Positions 1 through 7,673 of a stretch of 10,518 bases of DNA are shown piece by piece. The position numbers and the translations under genes were made by a program. Where the stretch lies: the NCBI GenBank assembly GCA_021805955.1, contig JAJZDO010000144.1:1-10518 (forward strand). Direction: 5' to 3'. Numbering within the stretch: the stretch's first letter is position 1; each line of letters starts with the position of its first letter. The notes under the pieces were generated by a model. The model saw only the letters and a program-made list of their open reading frames with translations, did not search any database and was not told the origin of the DNA. Source of the DNA: Acidobacteriota bacterium (GTDB lineage: Bacteria; Acidobacteriota; Terriglobia; Terriglobales; Acidobacteriaceae).

Positions 1-169
1 CCAGCACGATCATGGCCACGACCACCAGCCCCACCAGCGCGCCAATCACCAGCGAAAGCAGCAGAAAGACTTGATCCTCGCGGTTGGCCAGCATCGTGCG
101 CCAATGCGATCCGATCCTGTTTCCAATGCGGTGAGTCAGGGGAAGTTCAGCGACAACAGCACTTTCCAT
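1..169 (-). CDS. N-terminus of a membrane protein, probably a second ClC chloride channel (partial, runs off the window)
   Basis: Reading the minus strand from the ATG at 169-167 gives 56 codons, open to the window edge. The ATG is preceded by a purine-rich AAGAGAG ribosome site (complement of 170-178). The first 30 residues are polar and cytoplasmic-looking. They are followed by NREDQVFLLL at residues 29-38 and a long hydrophobic Gly/Val-rich helix at about 34-56 (LVIGALVGLVVVA). From memory of the family, an 'REDQ..LLL...GALVGL' opening is typical of helix B in bacterial ClC proteins, often those with C-terminal CBS domains, so a ClC-type anion channel or H+/Cl- antiporter is the best call. 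It lies 108 bp downstream of a complete ClC gene on the same strand and may be cotranscribed with it. None of the ClC signature motifs is inside the window, so the family call rests on the N-terminus alone. Confidence 0.6.
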   Translation of the reverse strand, partial: MESAVVAELPLTHRIGNRIGSHWRTMLANREDQVFLLLSLVIGALVGLVVVAMIVL

Positions 170-190
170 CTCTCTTTTAGTCTAGACGAA

Positions 191-227
191 AGCGAATGCG
201 CAATGCGAGAAGTTCTGCGCATTCGCT
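191..227. repeat. Perfect 12-bp inverted repeat between the two ClC-type genes
   Basis: AGCGAATGCGCA at 191-202 is exactly complemented by TGCGCATTCGCT at 216-227, with a 13-nt loop. It sits 51 bp past the stop of the upstream ClC gene and 22 bp before the start of the next minus-strand gene. As RNA it would form a strong GC-rich hairpin. No run of T follows on either strand, so it does not look like a classic intrinsic terminator. It could be a processing or attenuation hairpin, or a protein-binding dyad controlling the downstream gene. Confidence 0.6.
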
Positions 228-277
228 CCGCTGCATCAAACAGAACCGCCCGGCTCGTGCTCAATTGCCCCGCGGCA

Positions 278-1624
278 TCAGCCGCGGACGCCATACACGC
301 GCTGGTCTCCGGAGACCGATGCATCGCCGGAAACTGCATACGCCACCGCCGCGCCGATCAGTGCCGGAATGATAAATCCATGGCCACCCGTCGCCTCTGC
401 CACAAAGACAACCGCAGCCAGAGGCGTCTTGTATCCAGCCGAGATAAACGCGGCCATTCCCACCGCCGCGTACAATCCCAATGCCGACGAATGCACCACC
501 GACTGCGCAAACGCGATTCCCAGTCCGCCTCCGGTAAGGAAGAGCGGTACAAACATCGCGCTTACTCCGCCCGCGCCCAGCGTTGCGAGCGTCGCGCCCA
601 GCTTCAGAACAGCAAACAGCAGCAGCTCGCGCGAGCTGTGCGCCGTCGTCAGTATTGCCTGTACTGCTTCGTAATTCGGCCCCAGCGGCACCAACGTCCC
701 CGGATATGCCTGCAGAAACAGCAGTCCGCAGACGCCCGTCAGCAGTCCGCCGATCGCCAGTTTGATCCAGTGCGGCCAGCTCCATCGCACTACCCTCATG
801 CGTACCCGTCGGAAGGTAATTACAAACGCCATTGAGACCAACCCGATCATCGCTCCCAGCAGCATCGACCACAACAGGTCTGAAGTACGGTACTCGGCGC
901 TCACCACAAAATTGAAGAGTGGCCCGCTGCGAAAGAAGTTTCCGAGCGTCAGATACGAGACCACCGCGGCAATCAGCGACGGCAGTAGAGCCTCATGCGC
1001 CAGATCGTCCTTGTATGGCATCTCCAGCGCAAAGACGATCCCTGTAAACGGTGCACGAAAGACCGCCGCCATTCCTGCCGCAGCTCCGCAGATCAACATG
1101 ATCCGACGGTCTCGCTCTTTCAAGTGAAAGCGCGGAAAACGCCGCAGCTTCTCCCACATCCACGATCCCAGTGCCGCGCCGCCATAGATACTCGGCCCTT
1201 CCAACGCCGCGCTTCCGCCAAAGCCTACCGTCGTCACCGCCGCCAGCAGCTTCTGCGGAAACGAGCGCATATCCACGGCTCCGTCATGCTCGTGATAGGA
1301 CTGAATGATCTCTTCCGTCGAGTGCTCATTCGGATTTGGCGTCAGGTGCTGCATAATCAGCCCCGTCACTGCGCATCCCAACACCAGTCCAGGAATAATA
1401 GCCCAGTGATGGTGCAGGTAATAACCCAGCACCGCCGGCCATATCTTCTTCAGGATCAGCACGGCCACTGCGGTAACCGTCAGTCCCGTGACCACTCCGA
1501 GCATCGGCGCGAGGATCAGCCACTTGTAGAGATTGCGTTGATGCACTCCGGAAAAGTCTTCGTGTATCAGGGGAAGGTGTTTCTTCAGTGAGAATCGCTT
1601 ACGTTGTCCCATATAGGTCTTCAT
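278..1624 (-). CDS. ClC-family chloride channel / H+-Cl- antiporter, divergent signature motifs
   Basis: This 448-residue polytopic inner-membrane protein belongs to the ClC family, which moves chloride, often in exchange for protons. Length and layout fit a core ClC without CBS domains. Visible family motifs are the gating-glutamate loop ALEGPSI (140-146, with Glu142), the APFTGIVFALE helix (191-201) and GGVSAMFVPL (352-361), which matches the GGIFAP region. A C-terminal Tyr444 may match the anion-binding tyrosine. Two features are unusual. The first selectivity loop, normally GSGIP, reads NEHSTEEI (99-106). The position that corresponds by my alignment to the internal proton glutamate (Glu203 of E. 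coli ClcA) appears to be Met202, next to Glu201. Proton coupling is therefore uncertain. The start could be the ATG at 1624 or the one at 1612 (MGQRKRF); neither has a strong Shine-Dalgarno site. A weak -10-like TATACT lies upstream on the same strand (1688-1693). Confidence 0.9.
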   Translation of the reverse strand: MKTYMGQRKRFSLKKHLPLIHEDFSGVHQRNLYKWLILAPMLGVVTGLTVTAVAVLILKKIWPAVLGYYLHHHWAIIPGLVLGCAVTGLIMQHLTPNPNEHSTEEIIQSYHEHDGAVDMRSFPQKLLAAVTTVGFGGSAALEGPSIYGGAALGSWMWEKLRRFPRFHLKERDRRIMLICGAAAGMAAVFRAPFTGIVFALEMPYKDDLAHEALLPSLIAAVVSYLTLGNFFRSGPLFNFVVSAEYRTSDLLWSMLLGAMIGLVSMAFVITFRRVRMRVVRWSWPHWIKLAIGGLLTGVCGLLFLQAYPGTLVPLGPNYEAVQAILTTAHSSRELLLFAVLKLGATLATLGAGGVSAMFVPLFLTGGGLGIAFAQSVVHSSALGLYAAVGMAAFISAGYKTPLAAVVFVAEATGGHGFIIPALIGAAVAYAVSGDASVSGDQRVYGVRG

Positions 1625-2106
1625 CGGTTTTGTCAGGCCGGCGCTTACCCGTCCGCCGGGAGCGAGACATCAAATCAAGCCAGACTCAGTATAAACATAG
1701 TGTGCGCAATGCCGTTCCAATGGCAGCCTGCAAGCCAGGTAAAATCGAGCTTGAGTTACTCCGTCCGCTTGTCCCAGATCAGGCTCTGAATCTGCGCTTC
1801 TTGCTCCAGCGGTCAGGCTGTGGCCGCTTCTTATCGACCTTCCGCGCTGATAGCGCACGGATCACTTGCTGTCTGCGCTCATGCTGCGCTGCTGAACTCA
1901 GCTTGTGAGCATTTACTTGTTCCATGCTGATTGAATGCGCGTATACGCTCAAAATCACAGTAGTGATGGGCCGCATCTATATCCGGAAAACGGAGGCAGA
2001 GCAATCTGCCGCATGACCAGATCGATCTCCCCCATACTCCCCTTTACCACGTCTGGCATACATCGTTTCGGGCTCCGGCAATTCACTTCGCACACATAAA
2101 CCCCAA
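1625..2106. other. Divergent intergenic region with no convincing gene
   Basis: About 480 bp between the ClC gene start and the arsR-operon promoter hold only short open frames (up to about 106 codons) that overlap one another on both strands. Their products are Cys-, Arg- and Ser-rich with no recognisable domain and their starts have no clear ribosome site. A 10-bp palindrome GCGTATACGC lies at 1939-1948. A -10-like TATACT on the minus strand (1688-1693) could belong to the ClC promoter, but no well-spaced -35 accompanies it. No tRNA or riboswitch structure was recognised. Confidence 0.5.
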
Positions 2107-2135
2107 TTGCCTTCACGGATAGTATGGCATAATAT
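2107..2135 (+). promoter_or_regulatory. Sigma70-type promoter of the arsR-hyf operon
   Basis: A -35 box TTGCCT (2107-2112) is followed by a 17-bp spacer and a -10 box TAATAT (2130-2135), close to consensus with ideal spacing. Transcription would start near 2142, giving a leader of roughly 34 nt before the arsR ATG at 2176. No other promoter-like sequence of this quality was seen before hyfB, so this one probably drives the whole operon. Confidence 0.6.
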
Positions 2136-2153
2136 ATTCGAAGGATCGAATAT
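2134..2153. promoter_or_regulatory. Perfect dyad operator, probable ArsR binding site
   Basis: ATATTCGA (2134-2141) and TCGAATAT (2146-2153) form a perfect 8+8 inverted repeat around a 4-bp centre (AGGA). It overlaps the end of the -10 box and covers the predicted transcription start. AT-rich dyads of this size over the -10/+1 region are the usual operators of ArsR/SmtB repressors. A repressor bound here would block RNA polymerase, so autorepression by the protein encoded 22 bp downstream is the natural reading. The link to that protein is inferred, not shown. Confidence 0.65.
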
Positions 2154-2175
2154 TCCGATTAACGAGTAGAGCATC

Positions 2176-2520
2176 ATGCCAGACTCATTACACCGTTTCA
2201 AAGCCGACATCTTTCAGGCCCTTGCTCATCCAACGCGGATCGCGATTATGGAACTGCTCGAGGGGCGGGAACTTTCTGCCGGCGAACTGATGGAAAAGCT
2301 CGGGATGGAACAGGCAAACATCTCTCAGCACCTTGCAGTGCTTCGAGCAAAACAACTAGTTGTAAATCGCAAAGCCGGGAATCAGGTCTTTTATTCGATG
2401 CGCGATCCCATTATCAGTAAAGTGCTCGCTCTGATGCGCCGCTATTTTCAGAAGCACCTGAAAGACACCATGGAACTGTTGGATGAGATGGACGACAGCG
2501 TCCTTCGGTCGGGGCGATGA
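2176..2520 (+). CDS. ArsR/SmtB-family winged-helix repressor, cysteine-free
   Basis: This 114-residue protein has the ArsR fold: an N-terminal helix with the typical FQALAHPTRI segment (13-22), a helix-turn-helix at about 33-60 with recognition helix EQANISQHLAVLR (45-57), a beta-wing at about 60-76 and a C-terminal dimerisation helix (about 78-103). In this family DNA binding is released by metals, thiol oxidation or other signals. The protein contains no cysteine at all, so the classical metal-thiolate site (ELCVCDL) and the BigR/SqrR-type dithiol switch are both absent; its ligand cannot be guessed from the sequence. It is the first gene after a promoter carrying a perfect dyad and ends 43 bp before hyfB. 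This suggests it autoregulates and controls the whole respiratory-complex operon. The ATG at 2176 is chosen because it starts directly before the conserved helix; its ribosome site is weak. Confidence 0.9.
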   Translation: MPDSLHRFKADIFQALAHPTRIAIMELLEGRELSAGELMEKLGMEQANISQHLAVLRAKQLVVNRKAGNQVFYSMRDPIISKVLALMRRYFQKHLKDTMELLDEMDDSVLRSGR

Positions 2521-2563
2521 GAGCAAATTCCAACCGTATTTCTCAAACGGAGAAGCCTGAAAG

Positions 2564-4594
2564 TTGTTACCCATTGCACATTTTGACGCAGCTCTGATCG
2601 CCCGCGGTCTTCCGTTACTGCTGTTGTTGGTCGCAGTCTGGATTGGTTTGGGGTTGATTGGCTTGCTGCGCCCGCATAGCGTGAGATTCGTCGCACGGGT
2701 GGTCTTTCCACTTGGAGCTATCACTTGTTTTGCATTGGGAGCGGTCGCGGCGCACTTTCTGGTATCCAGTCACGCACCCGAAGTCATGACGCTGCCGTTG
2801 GGACTCCCCGACCTGCCTTTCCACGCAAGACTCGACCCCTTGGCGGCTTTTTTTCTGTTACTGCTGGGATTGGCTGGAGCGGGCATTTCAACCTTCGCTG
2901 TCGGATATTTTCGCTCAGGGCAAGGAACAGCCCCTGGACTGCATTGCCTGCAGTATCACGTATTCCTCGCGAGCATGGCCCTTGTCATCCTTGCGGACGA
3001 TGCCTACTTCTTCATGGTCGCGTGGGAGACAATGGCACTCAGTTCCTATTTCCTGGTGACTTCTCAACATCGCATACCGGAGATTCGCCGTGCCGGTTTC
3101 CTGTACCTCCTTATGGCGCATATAGGAGCACTCTGCATACTGCTAAGTTTTGGCGTGCTGCAGGGTGGACGTTGGCAATTCACTTTCGATGCGATGCGCG
3201 GCGCTCTGCTGACACCGTTCTGGGCCAGCGCTGCCTTCCTGCTAGCGCTGATTGGCTTCGGGGCCAAGGCCGGGTTAGTTCCGCTGCACGCCTGGCTGCC
3301 GGAAGCGCATCCGGCGGCACCTTCTCCGGTATCGGCATTGATGAGCGGGTTAATGCTCAAAACGGCAATTTACGGCATGTTGCGTATCACCTTCGACCTG
3401 CTGCACATTCGCTACTGGTGGTGGGGAGTACTGGTCCTCAGTGTCGGGTTATTCTCGGCCCTCTTCGGAGCGATCTTTGCTGCGGTGCAGACCGACATGA
3501 AACGCTTGCTGGCTTATTCGTCAATTGAGAATATCGGCATTATTTTTACTGGCATCGGCCTTGCAATTTTGTTTGCGGCATGCGGCTTGCCCCTGTTTGC
3601 GGCACTGGCGCTCACCGCTGCCTTGATTCATTCGCTCAACCATGCATTTTTCAAGAGTCTGCTTTTTCTCGCTACGGGTTCCGTGCTGCACGCAACCAAC
3701 CAGCGCAGCTTGGGCAAACTTGGAGGATTGATCCGGCGCATGCCGTGGGTCGCCACATTGGCGCTTATCGGCACTCTTGCGATTGCCGGGTTGCCGCCGC
3801 TCAACGGCTTCGTTTCCGAGTGGCTGCTGTTGCAGTCGTTTCTCTTTACCCCGCAGATACCCCACGCTTTTCTCAATATGCTGATTCCGCTGTGCGCAGC
3901 TCTATTGGCGCTGACAGTTGCTTTGGCTGCCTACGTGATGGTGAAGTTCTATGGCGTAATTTTTCTTGGTCAGCATCGAGAGCCTTCCCTTGTCCATGCG
4001 CACGATGCTGACTGGATGGAGCGCCTCGGACTGGCGTGGCTGGCGCTCGGATGTATTGCGATTGGAGTCATGCCACAGCTTGCGCTCCGAGTTGCGGGTG
4101 CCGTTACAGGTGCACTCCTGGGGCAGGCCGTGAACCTCAGCTCTCCTTTCTGGTGGATTGCTCCAATCGCATCAAAGCAGGCGTCCTACAGCGGACTGAT
4201 ACTGCTGACGGGAATTGTCGGAGTCGTGGGCATTACTTTTGTGATGGTGCGCGCCTTGGCTCATGGACGCATTCGGCGGACCGCTTCCTGGGATTGCGGC
4301 TATCCATGGCAGACCTCACGGATGCAGGACACTGCGGAAGGCTTCGGTCAACCGATCCGACATATGTTTGGTCCGTTCTTTCGCATGGAGCGCGAACTTC
4401 CCGCACCTACCGATACCACGCCCCATTACCGGATCCATATTGAGGACCGCCTTTGGCGGGCACTCTATCTGCCAATCGCGCGCTACGTACAGCGGCTGGC
4501 GGACTGGATTGGCCTTCTGCAAGGGGGGCGGCTGGCCATCTATCTGCTCTACAGTTTTCTCACGCTGATTGCATTGCTGGTGTTTGTCCGATGA
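2564..4594 (+). CDS. hyfB: HyfB-like antiporter subunit (NuoL/Mrp family) of a hydrogenase-4-related complex
   Basis: This 676-residue inner-membrane protein has many hydrophobic helices. It belongs to the proton-translocating antiporter family shared by complex I (NuoL/M/N), Mrp antiporters and group 4 hydrogenases. The central antiporter domain (about 130-430) shows the expected channel residues: Glu155 in MVAWETMALSS, Lys235 in GAKAGLVPLHAWLPEAH, Lys266, His356/His360 and Lys364 in the IHSLNHAFFKSL helix, and Glu419 in FVSEW. The C-terminal extension with WDCGY (576-580) and a final helix is typical of HyfB/HycC rather than NuoL. The start is a TTG at 2564: an in-frame stop at 2558-2560 excludes anything upstream, and GGAGA at 2549-2553 is well placed. 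The last bases overlap the hyfC start (ATGA), implying coupled translation. It probably forms one ion pathway of the complex. Confidence 0.92.
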   Translation: MLPIAHFDAALIARGLPLLLLLVAVWIGLGLIGLLRPHSVRFVARVVFPLGAITCFALGAVAAHFLVSSHAPEVMTLPLGLPDLPFHARLDPLAAFFLLLLGLAGAGISTFAVGYFRSGQGTAPGLHCLQYHVFLASMALVILADDAYFFMVAWETMALSSYFLVTSQHRIPEIRRAGFLYLLMAHIGALCILLSFGVLQGGRWQFTFDAMRGALLTPFWASAAFLLALIGFGAKAGLVPLHAWLPEAHPAAPSPVSALMSGLMLKTAIYGMLRITFDLLHIRYWWWGVLVLSVGLFSALFGAIFAAVQTDMKRLLAYSSIENIGIIFTGIGLAILFAACGLPLFAALALTAALIHSLNHAFFKSLLFLATGSVLHATNQRSLGKLGGLIRRMPWVATLALIGTLAIAGLPPLNGFVSEWLLLQSFLFTPQIPHAFLNMLIPLCAALLALTVALAAYVMVKFYGVIFLGQHREPSLVHAHDADWMERLGLAWLALGCIAIGVMPQLALRVAGAVTGALLGQAVNLSSPFWWIAPIASKQASYSGLILLTGIVGVVGITFVMVRALAHGRIRRTASWDCGYPWQTSRMQDTAEGFGQPIRHMFGPFFRMERELPAPTDTTPHYRIHIEDRLWRALYLPIARYVQRLADWIGLLQGGRLAIYLLYSFLTLIALLVFVR

Positions 4595-5544
4595 GCGCGC
4601 TCACGATGGTTCGTCAGTTCGGCGAAGTGCTGCTTGCCATCGCGATCGCACCACTGTTTGCCGGATGGATCGCGCAATGCCGTGCGTGGCTTCAGAATCG
4701 GTCCGCACCTCCACTGACGCAACCCTATCGCATGTTGCGCAAGCTGTTTCATAAAGATGTCGCGCTCGCCACAGACGCCTCTCCACTGTTTCGCATGACC
4801 CCTTATATTTTGTTTGGGACAATGGTGCTGGCCGCAGCCATTATTCCGTCCGTTGCGACCGATTTGCCTTTCGCGCGCGTGGCCGATGCGATTGCGCTGA
4901 TCGGTCTATTTGCTACGGCGCGCGTCTTCCTGTCGCTGGCGGCGATGGACATTGGCACCGCGTTCGGCTCGATGGGCGCACGCCGCGACATGATGATCGG
5001 CTTTCTCGCGGAACCTGCTCTGCTGATGGTTCTGTTCAATGCGTTTCTGCTGTCTGGAAGCACAGCTCTGCCAAGTGTCGTCGAGGCATCGACTGCACAT
5101 CCGTTCCTCATTGATCCCAGCCTGGTCTTCGCGGCGGTTGCCTTTCTGATGGTCTTGCTGGCGGAGAACGCACGCATTCCCATCGACAACCCTGCAACCC
5201 ATTTAGAGCTGACCATGATCCATGAAGCGATGGTACTCGAATATTCGGCGCGTCATCTTGCATTGGTGGAATGGTCTTCTGACTTAAAACTCTTCAACTA
5301 CGCATGCATCGGCTTCGCGCTCTTTCTGCCTTGGGGCATAGCAGCCCGCGGTGCGGATGGTGCCCTTACGTTGGGAGTCGCCGTCATCGCACTGCTGATA
5401 AAGCTGATCGTGGCCGGAGCTGCATTGGCGCTGATTGAATCTCTATCGGCCAAGTTGCGCATTTTTCGCGCCCCGGAATATCTGGCGACGGCTTTCCTGC
5501 TTGCCGTGCTGGGTTTGCTGGTTCATCTTCTGCTGGGAGCTTAA
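4591..5544 (+). CDS. hyfC: HyfC-like membrane anchor subunit (NuoH/HycD family)
   Basis: This 317-residue polytopic protein of the NuoH/EchB/HycD family links the soluble redox arm to the membrane arm in complex I and group 4 hydrogenases. Family features are the cytoplasmic loop QNRSAPPLTQPYRMLRKL (35-52), Glu141 in FLAEPALLM, and the acidic segment AENARIPIDNPATHLELTMI (191-210) that continues into HEAMVLEYSARHLALVEW (211-228). In relatives these loops contact the large subunit and hold the acidic residues thought to pass redox energy to the proton channels. The start is the ATG at 4591 inside the hyfB stop (ATGA overlap). A longer reading frame back to 4453 exists but would overlap hyfB by some 140 bp and add residues foreign to the family; 317 residues is the normal length. 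Confidence 0.92.
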   Translation: MSALTMVRQFGEVLLAIAIAPLFAGWIAQCRAWLQNRSAPPLTQPYRMLRKLFHKDVALATDASPLFRMTPYILFGTMVLAAAIIPSVATDLPFARVADAIALIGLFATARVFLSLAAMDIGTAFGSMGARRDMMIGFLAEPALLMVLFNAFLLSGSTALPSVVEASTAHPFLIDPSLVFAAVAFLMVLLAENARIPIDNPATHLELTMIHEAMVLEYSARHLALVEWSSDLKLFNYACIGFALFLPWGIAARGADGALTLGVAVIALLIKLIVAGAALALIESLSAKLRIFRAPEYLATAFLLAVLGLLVHLLLGA

Positions 5545-5549
5545 AGAAA

Positions 5550-6215
5550 ATGCATTCGTCCCACATGATCGTCGAATTGTTGAAACTGCTGGCCGCAAGT
5601 CTGCTATTGATCTCCTTTGCCATGCTCTCACGACGGCGCACGCAGCGGTTGATTACCCTCTTTGCATGGCAAGGCTCTGTTCTCTTTATCTCCACTCTTC
5701 TCGTGGCTTATAGCGCTGGGCTTACGGAACTCTACTTCTCAGCCGCATTGACGCTGCTGCTGAAAGTGATTGCCTTGCCGTGGATTCTCCATCGCCTGAT
5801 CCAGCGTCTGGGCGCGCAATGGGACAGTGAACCGCTCGTCAATATCCCCACGACCATGCTGGTCGGTCTGGGCCTGGTCATCTTCGCTTTCGGGCTGGCA
5901 CAACCTATCAGCCGAATGGCTACAACGATCACGCGCAACACCATCGGTATCGCGCTCGCCGTCATCTTCCTTGCCTTTTTGATGATGATTACTCGACGTA
6001 AAGCGATTACTCAGGTGATTGGGTTTCTAGCGATGGAGAATGGTTTGTTCTTTGCCGCCACCAGTGCGACCTACGGTATGCCCATGGTCATCGAGCTGGG
6101 TATCGCGCTCGACCTTTTGGTCGGATTTTTCATCCTGGGGATATTTTTCTTCCAGATTCGAGAACAGTTCGACAGTCTCGATCTCAGCAACATGGAAGCA
6201 CTGAAAGAGGATTGA
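5550..6215 (+). CDS. hyfE: HyfE-like membrane subunit (NuoK-related)
   Basis: This 221-residue membrane protein has about six or seven hydrophobic helices. The C-terminal half resembles NuoK/MnhC: KAITQVIGFLAMENGLFFAA (151-170) contains Glu163, and the following helix VIELGIALDLLVG (180-192) contains Glu182 and Asp188. In NuoK-type subunits, buried glutamates in two neighbouring helices form part of a proton path. The N-terminal part is the extra domain that distinguishes HyfE from NuoK. The length matches HyfE. It begins 5 bp after hyfC, with GGGAG at 5535-5539 as ribosome site. An alternative ATG five codons on (5565) cannot be excluded. The final residues are charged (MEALKED), placing the tail on the cytoplasmic side. 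Confidence 0.88.
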   Translation: MHSSHMIVELLKLLAASLLLISFAMLSRRRTQRLITLFAWQGSVLFISTLLVAYSAGLTELYFSAALTLLLKVIALPWILHRLIQRLGAQWDSEPLVNIPTTMLVGLGLVIFAFGLAQPISRMATTITRNTIGIALAVIFLAFLMMITRRKAITQVIGFLAMENGLFFAATSATYGMPMVIELGIALDLLVGFFILGIFFFQIREQFDSLDLSNMEALKED

Positions 6216-6216
6216 A

Positions 6217-7671
6217 GTGGTCATACTCGTCGTTCTTGGCTTGCCGTTGCTGGGAGCACTCCTGCTAGCTCTGTTTGGAGCGCGTCGCTACGCCGCCGAA
6301 CTGAATGCAGGCATGAGTTTTGCAACGCTGATTGCGGTCACATTTCTTGTCCTGCGTGTCCTCCGACACGGGTCGCTGCTGGCTTTGCATGAGCAGTTAT
6401 TTGTCGATTCATTCAACGTCTTCCTGGTCGCACTAACAGCTTTCGTGGGGTTCACAACCGCGCTCTTTTCACGGCCTTATATGCGCATCGAAGAGCAACG
6501 AGGTCGTCTCAGCCCACAACGTCTGCGTCTCTATCACAGCATGTATCAACTGTTTATGGGGGCCATGTTTCTGGCACTACTGACCAACAATATGGGCCTG
6601 CTCTGGGTAGCGATGGAAGCCGCTACGCTATCGACGGTGCTTTTGGTTTCGCTTTACCGTACACGCGCCAGCCTGGAAGCAGCGTGGAAATATTTCATCC
6701 TCTGTGGCGTCGGCATCGCACAGGCACTCTTTGGCACTATCCTGCTGTATTTTGCAGCAGAGCATGTTCTGGGTCGCCAAGGTATGACGGCATTGTTGTG
6801 GACTCACCTCAATGCGGTGAAGGGGCAGCTCGAACCCCGGGTGCTGGGACTGGCCTTTGTCTTCCTATTGGTTGGCTACGGGACGAAAGTCGGCCTGGCC
6901 CCACTCCACAACTGGTTGCCGGATGCCCATGCAGAAGGTCCGACGCCTGTATCTGCTGTACTCTCCGGCTTGCTATTAAATGTCGCGCTCTACGCGGTCA
7001 TCCGCTGTAAGGTGCTGGTCGAAGGATCGATCGGCTCGTATCTTCCCGGACGAATGCTCATGACCTTCGGCTTACTTTCCGCGGTACTTGGCGCGTTCTT
7101 TTTATGGAGGCAGCGCGACATAAAGCGGCTATTCGGCTACTCCTCCATCGAACACATGGGCATCATCACATTTGCGTTTGGACTTGGCGGGCCGATTGCA
7201 AGCTTTGCTGCCTTGCTGCATATGACGGTCCACTCGCTCACCAAATCGTCAATCTTCTTTGCCGCCGGACATGCCTCGCAGGCCGCCCATACACAGCAGA
7301 TGGACGGGATTCGTGGTCTGGTGAGCATCAGTCCAACGATTGGATGGGGACTGATGCTGGGATCGCTCGCCATTCTCGGTATGCCACCGTTCGGGGTCTT
7401 TGCCAGCGAGTTTCTAATTCTAACCACCGCCATGCGGGAACATCCCTGGACCACGCCATTTCTTTTAATTGCGCTCGGCGTCGCTTTCGCGGCCATCTTC
7501 CGCAAAGTTCAGCCGATGGTCTTCGGGGAATGCGATGCGCCGCCCTTACCGCATTCCCCAGCTCTGGTTCCGGTCTTCATTCATCTCGCAATAGTGCTGA
7601 TGCTGGGCGTCTACATGCCGTTTGCCTTGGCAGAGTGGTATCGAGCCGCAGCGCGGCTGATAGGAGGGTGA
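6217..7671 (+). CDS. hyfF: HyfF-like antiporter subunit (NuoN/NuoM family)
   Basis: This 484-residue polytopic protein is the second antiporter-like subunit of the complex. Channel residues of the family are in place: Glu134 in AMEAATLST, Lys224 in YGTKVGLAPLHNWLPDAH, His339 and Lys343 in MTVHSLTKSSIFFAAG, and Glu398 in FASEF. The position matching Lys266 of the HyfB-like subunit is Asn255 (LLLNVALYA), so the two antiporter subunits are not equivalent. The start is a GTG at 6217, one base after the hyfE stop, with AAAGAGGA (6204-6211) as ribosome site. The gene ends two bases before the hyfG ATG. With HyfB it gives the complex at least two candidate ion-translocation routes. Confidence 0.92.
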   Translation: MVILVVLGLPLLGALLLALFGARRYAAELNAGMSFATLIAVTFLVLRVLRHGSLLALHEQLFVDSFNVFLVALTAFVGFTTALFSRPYMRIEEQRGRLSPQRLRLYHSMYQLFMGAMFLALLTNNMGLLWVAMEAATLSTVLLVSLYRTRASLEAAWKYFILCGVGIAQALFGTILLYFAAEHVLGRQGMTALLWTHLNAVKGQLEPRVLGLAFVFLLVGYGTKVGLAPLHNWLPDAHAEGPTPVSAVLSGLLLNVALYAVIRCKVLVEGSIGSYLPGRMLMTFGLLSAVLGAFFLWRQRDIKRLFGYSSIEHMGIITFAFGLGGPIASFAALLHMTVHSLTKSSIFFAAGHASQAAHTQQMDGIRGLVSISPTIGWGLMLGSLAILGMPPFGVFASEFLILTTAMREHPWTTPFLLIALGVAFAAIFRKVQPMVFGECDAPPLPHSPALVPVFIHLAIVLMLGVYMPFALAEWYRAAARLIGG

Positions 7672-7673
7672 GG

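Noticed and set aside
71..835. Long plus-strand open frame of 254 codons at the left edge
   Set aside because: It lies antisense to the ClC gene, its product is Arg/Gln/Ser-rich with no domain and it has no ribosome site; it is a shadow of GC-rich coding DNA.
1939..1948. Palindrome GCGTATACGC in the intergenic region
   Set aside because: Ten bases with no partner site or promoter context; could be chance.
1977..2210. 77-codon minus-strand frame across the arsR promoter
   Set aside because: It overlaps the promoter, operator and arsR start, and the product matches nothing recognisable.
4453..4590. Extended start of hyfC at 4453
   Set aside because: It overlaps hyfB by about 140 bp; the ATGA overlap start at 4591 gives the normal NuoH-type length.
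7104..7673. Extension of the hyfG frame upstream to 7104
   Set aside because: It runs inside hyfF in another frame, the residues are not family-like, and a strong ribosome site precedes the ATG at 7674.
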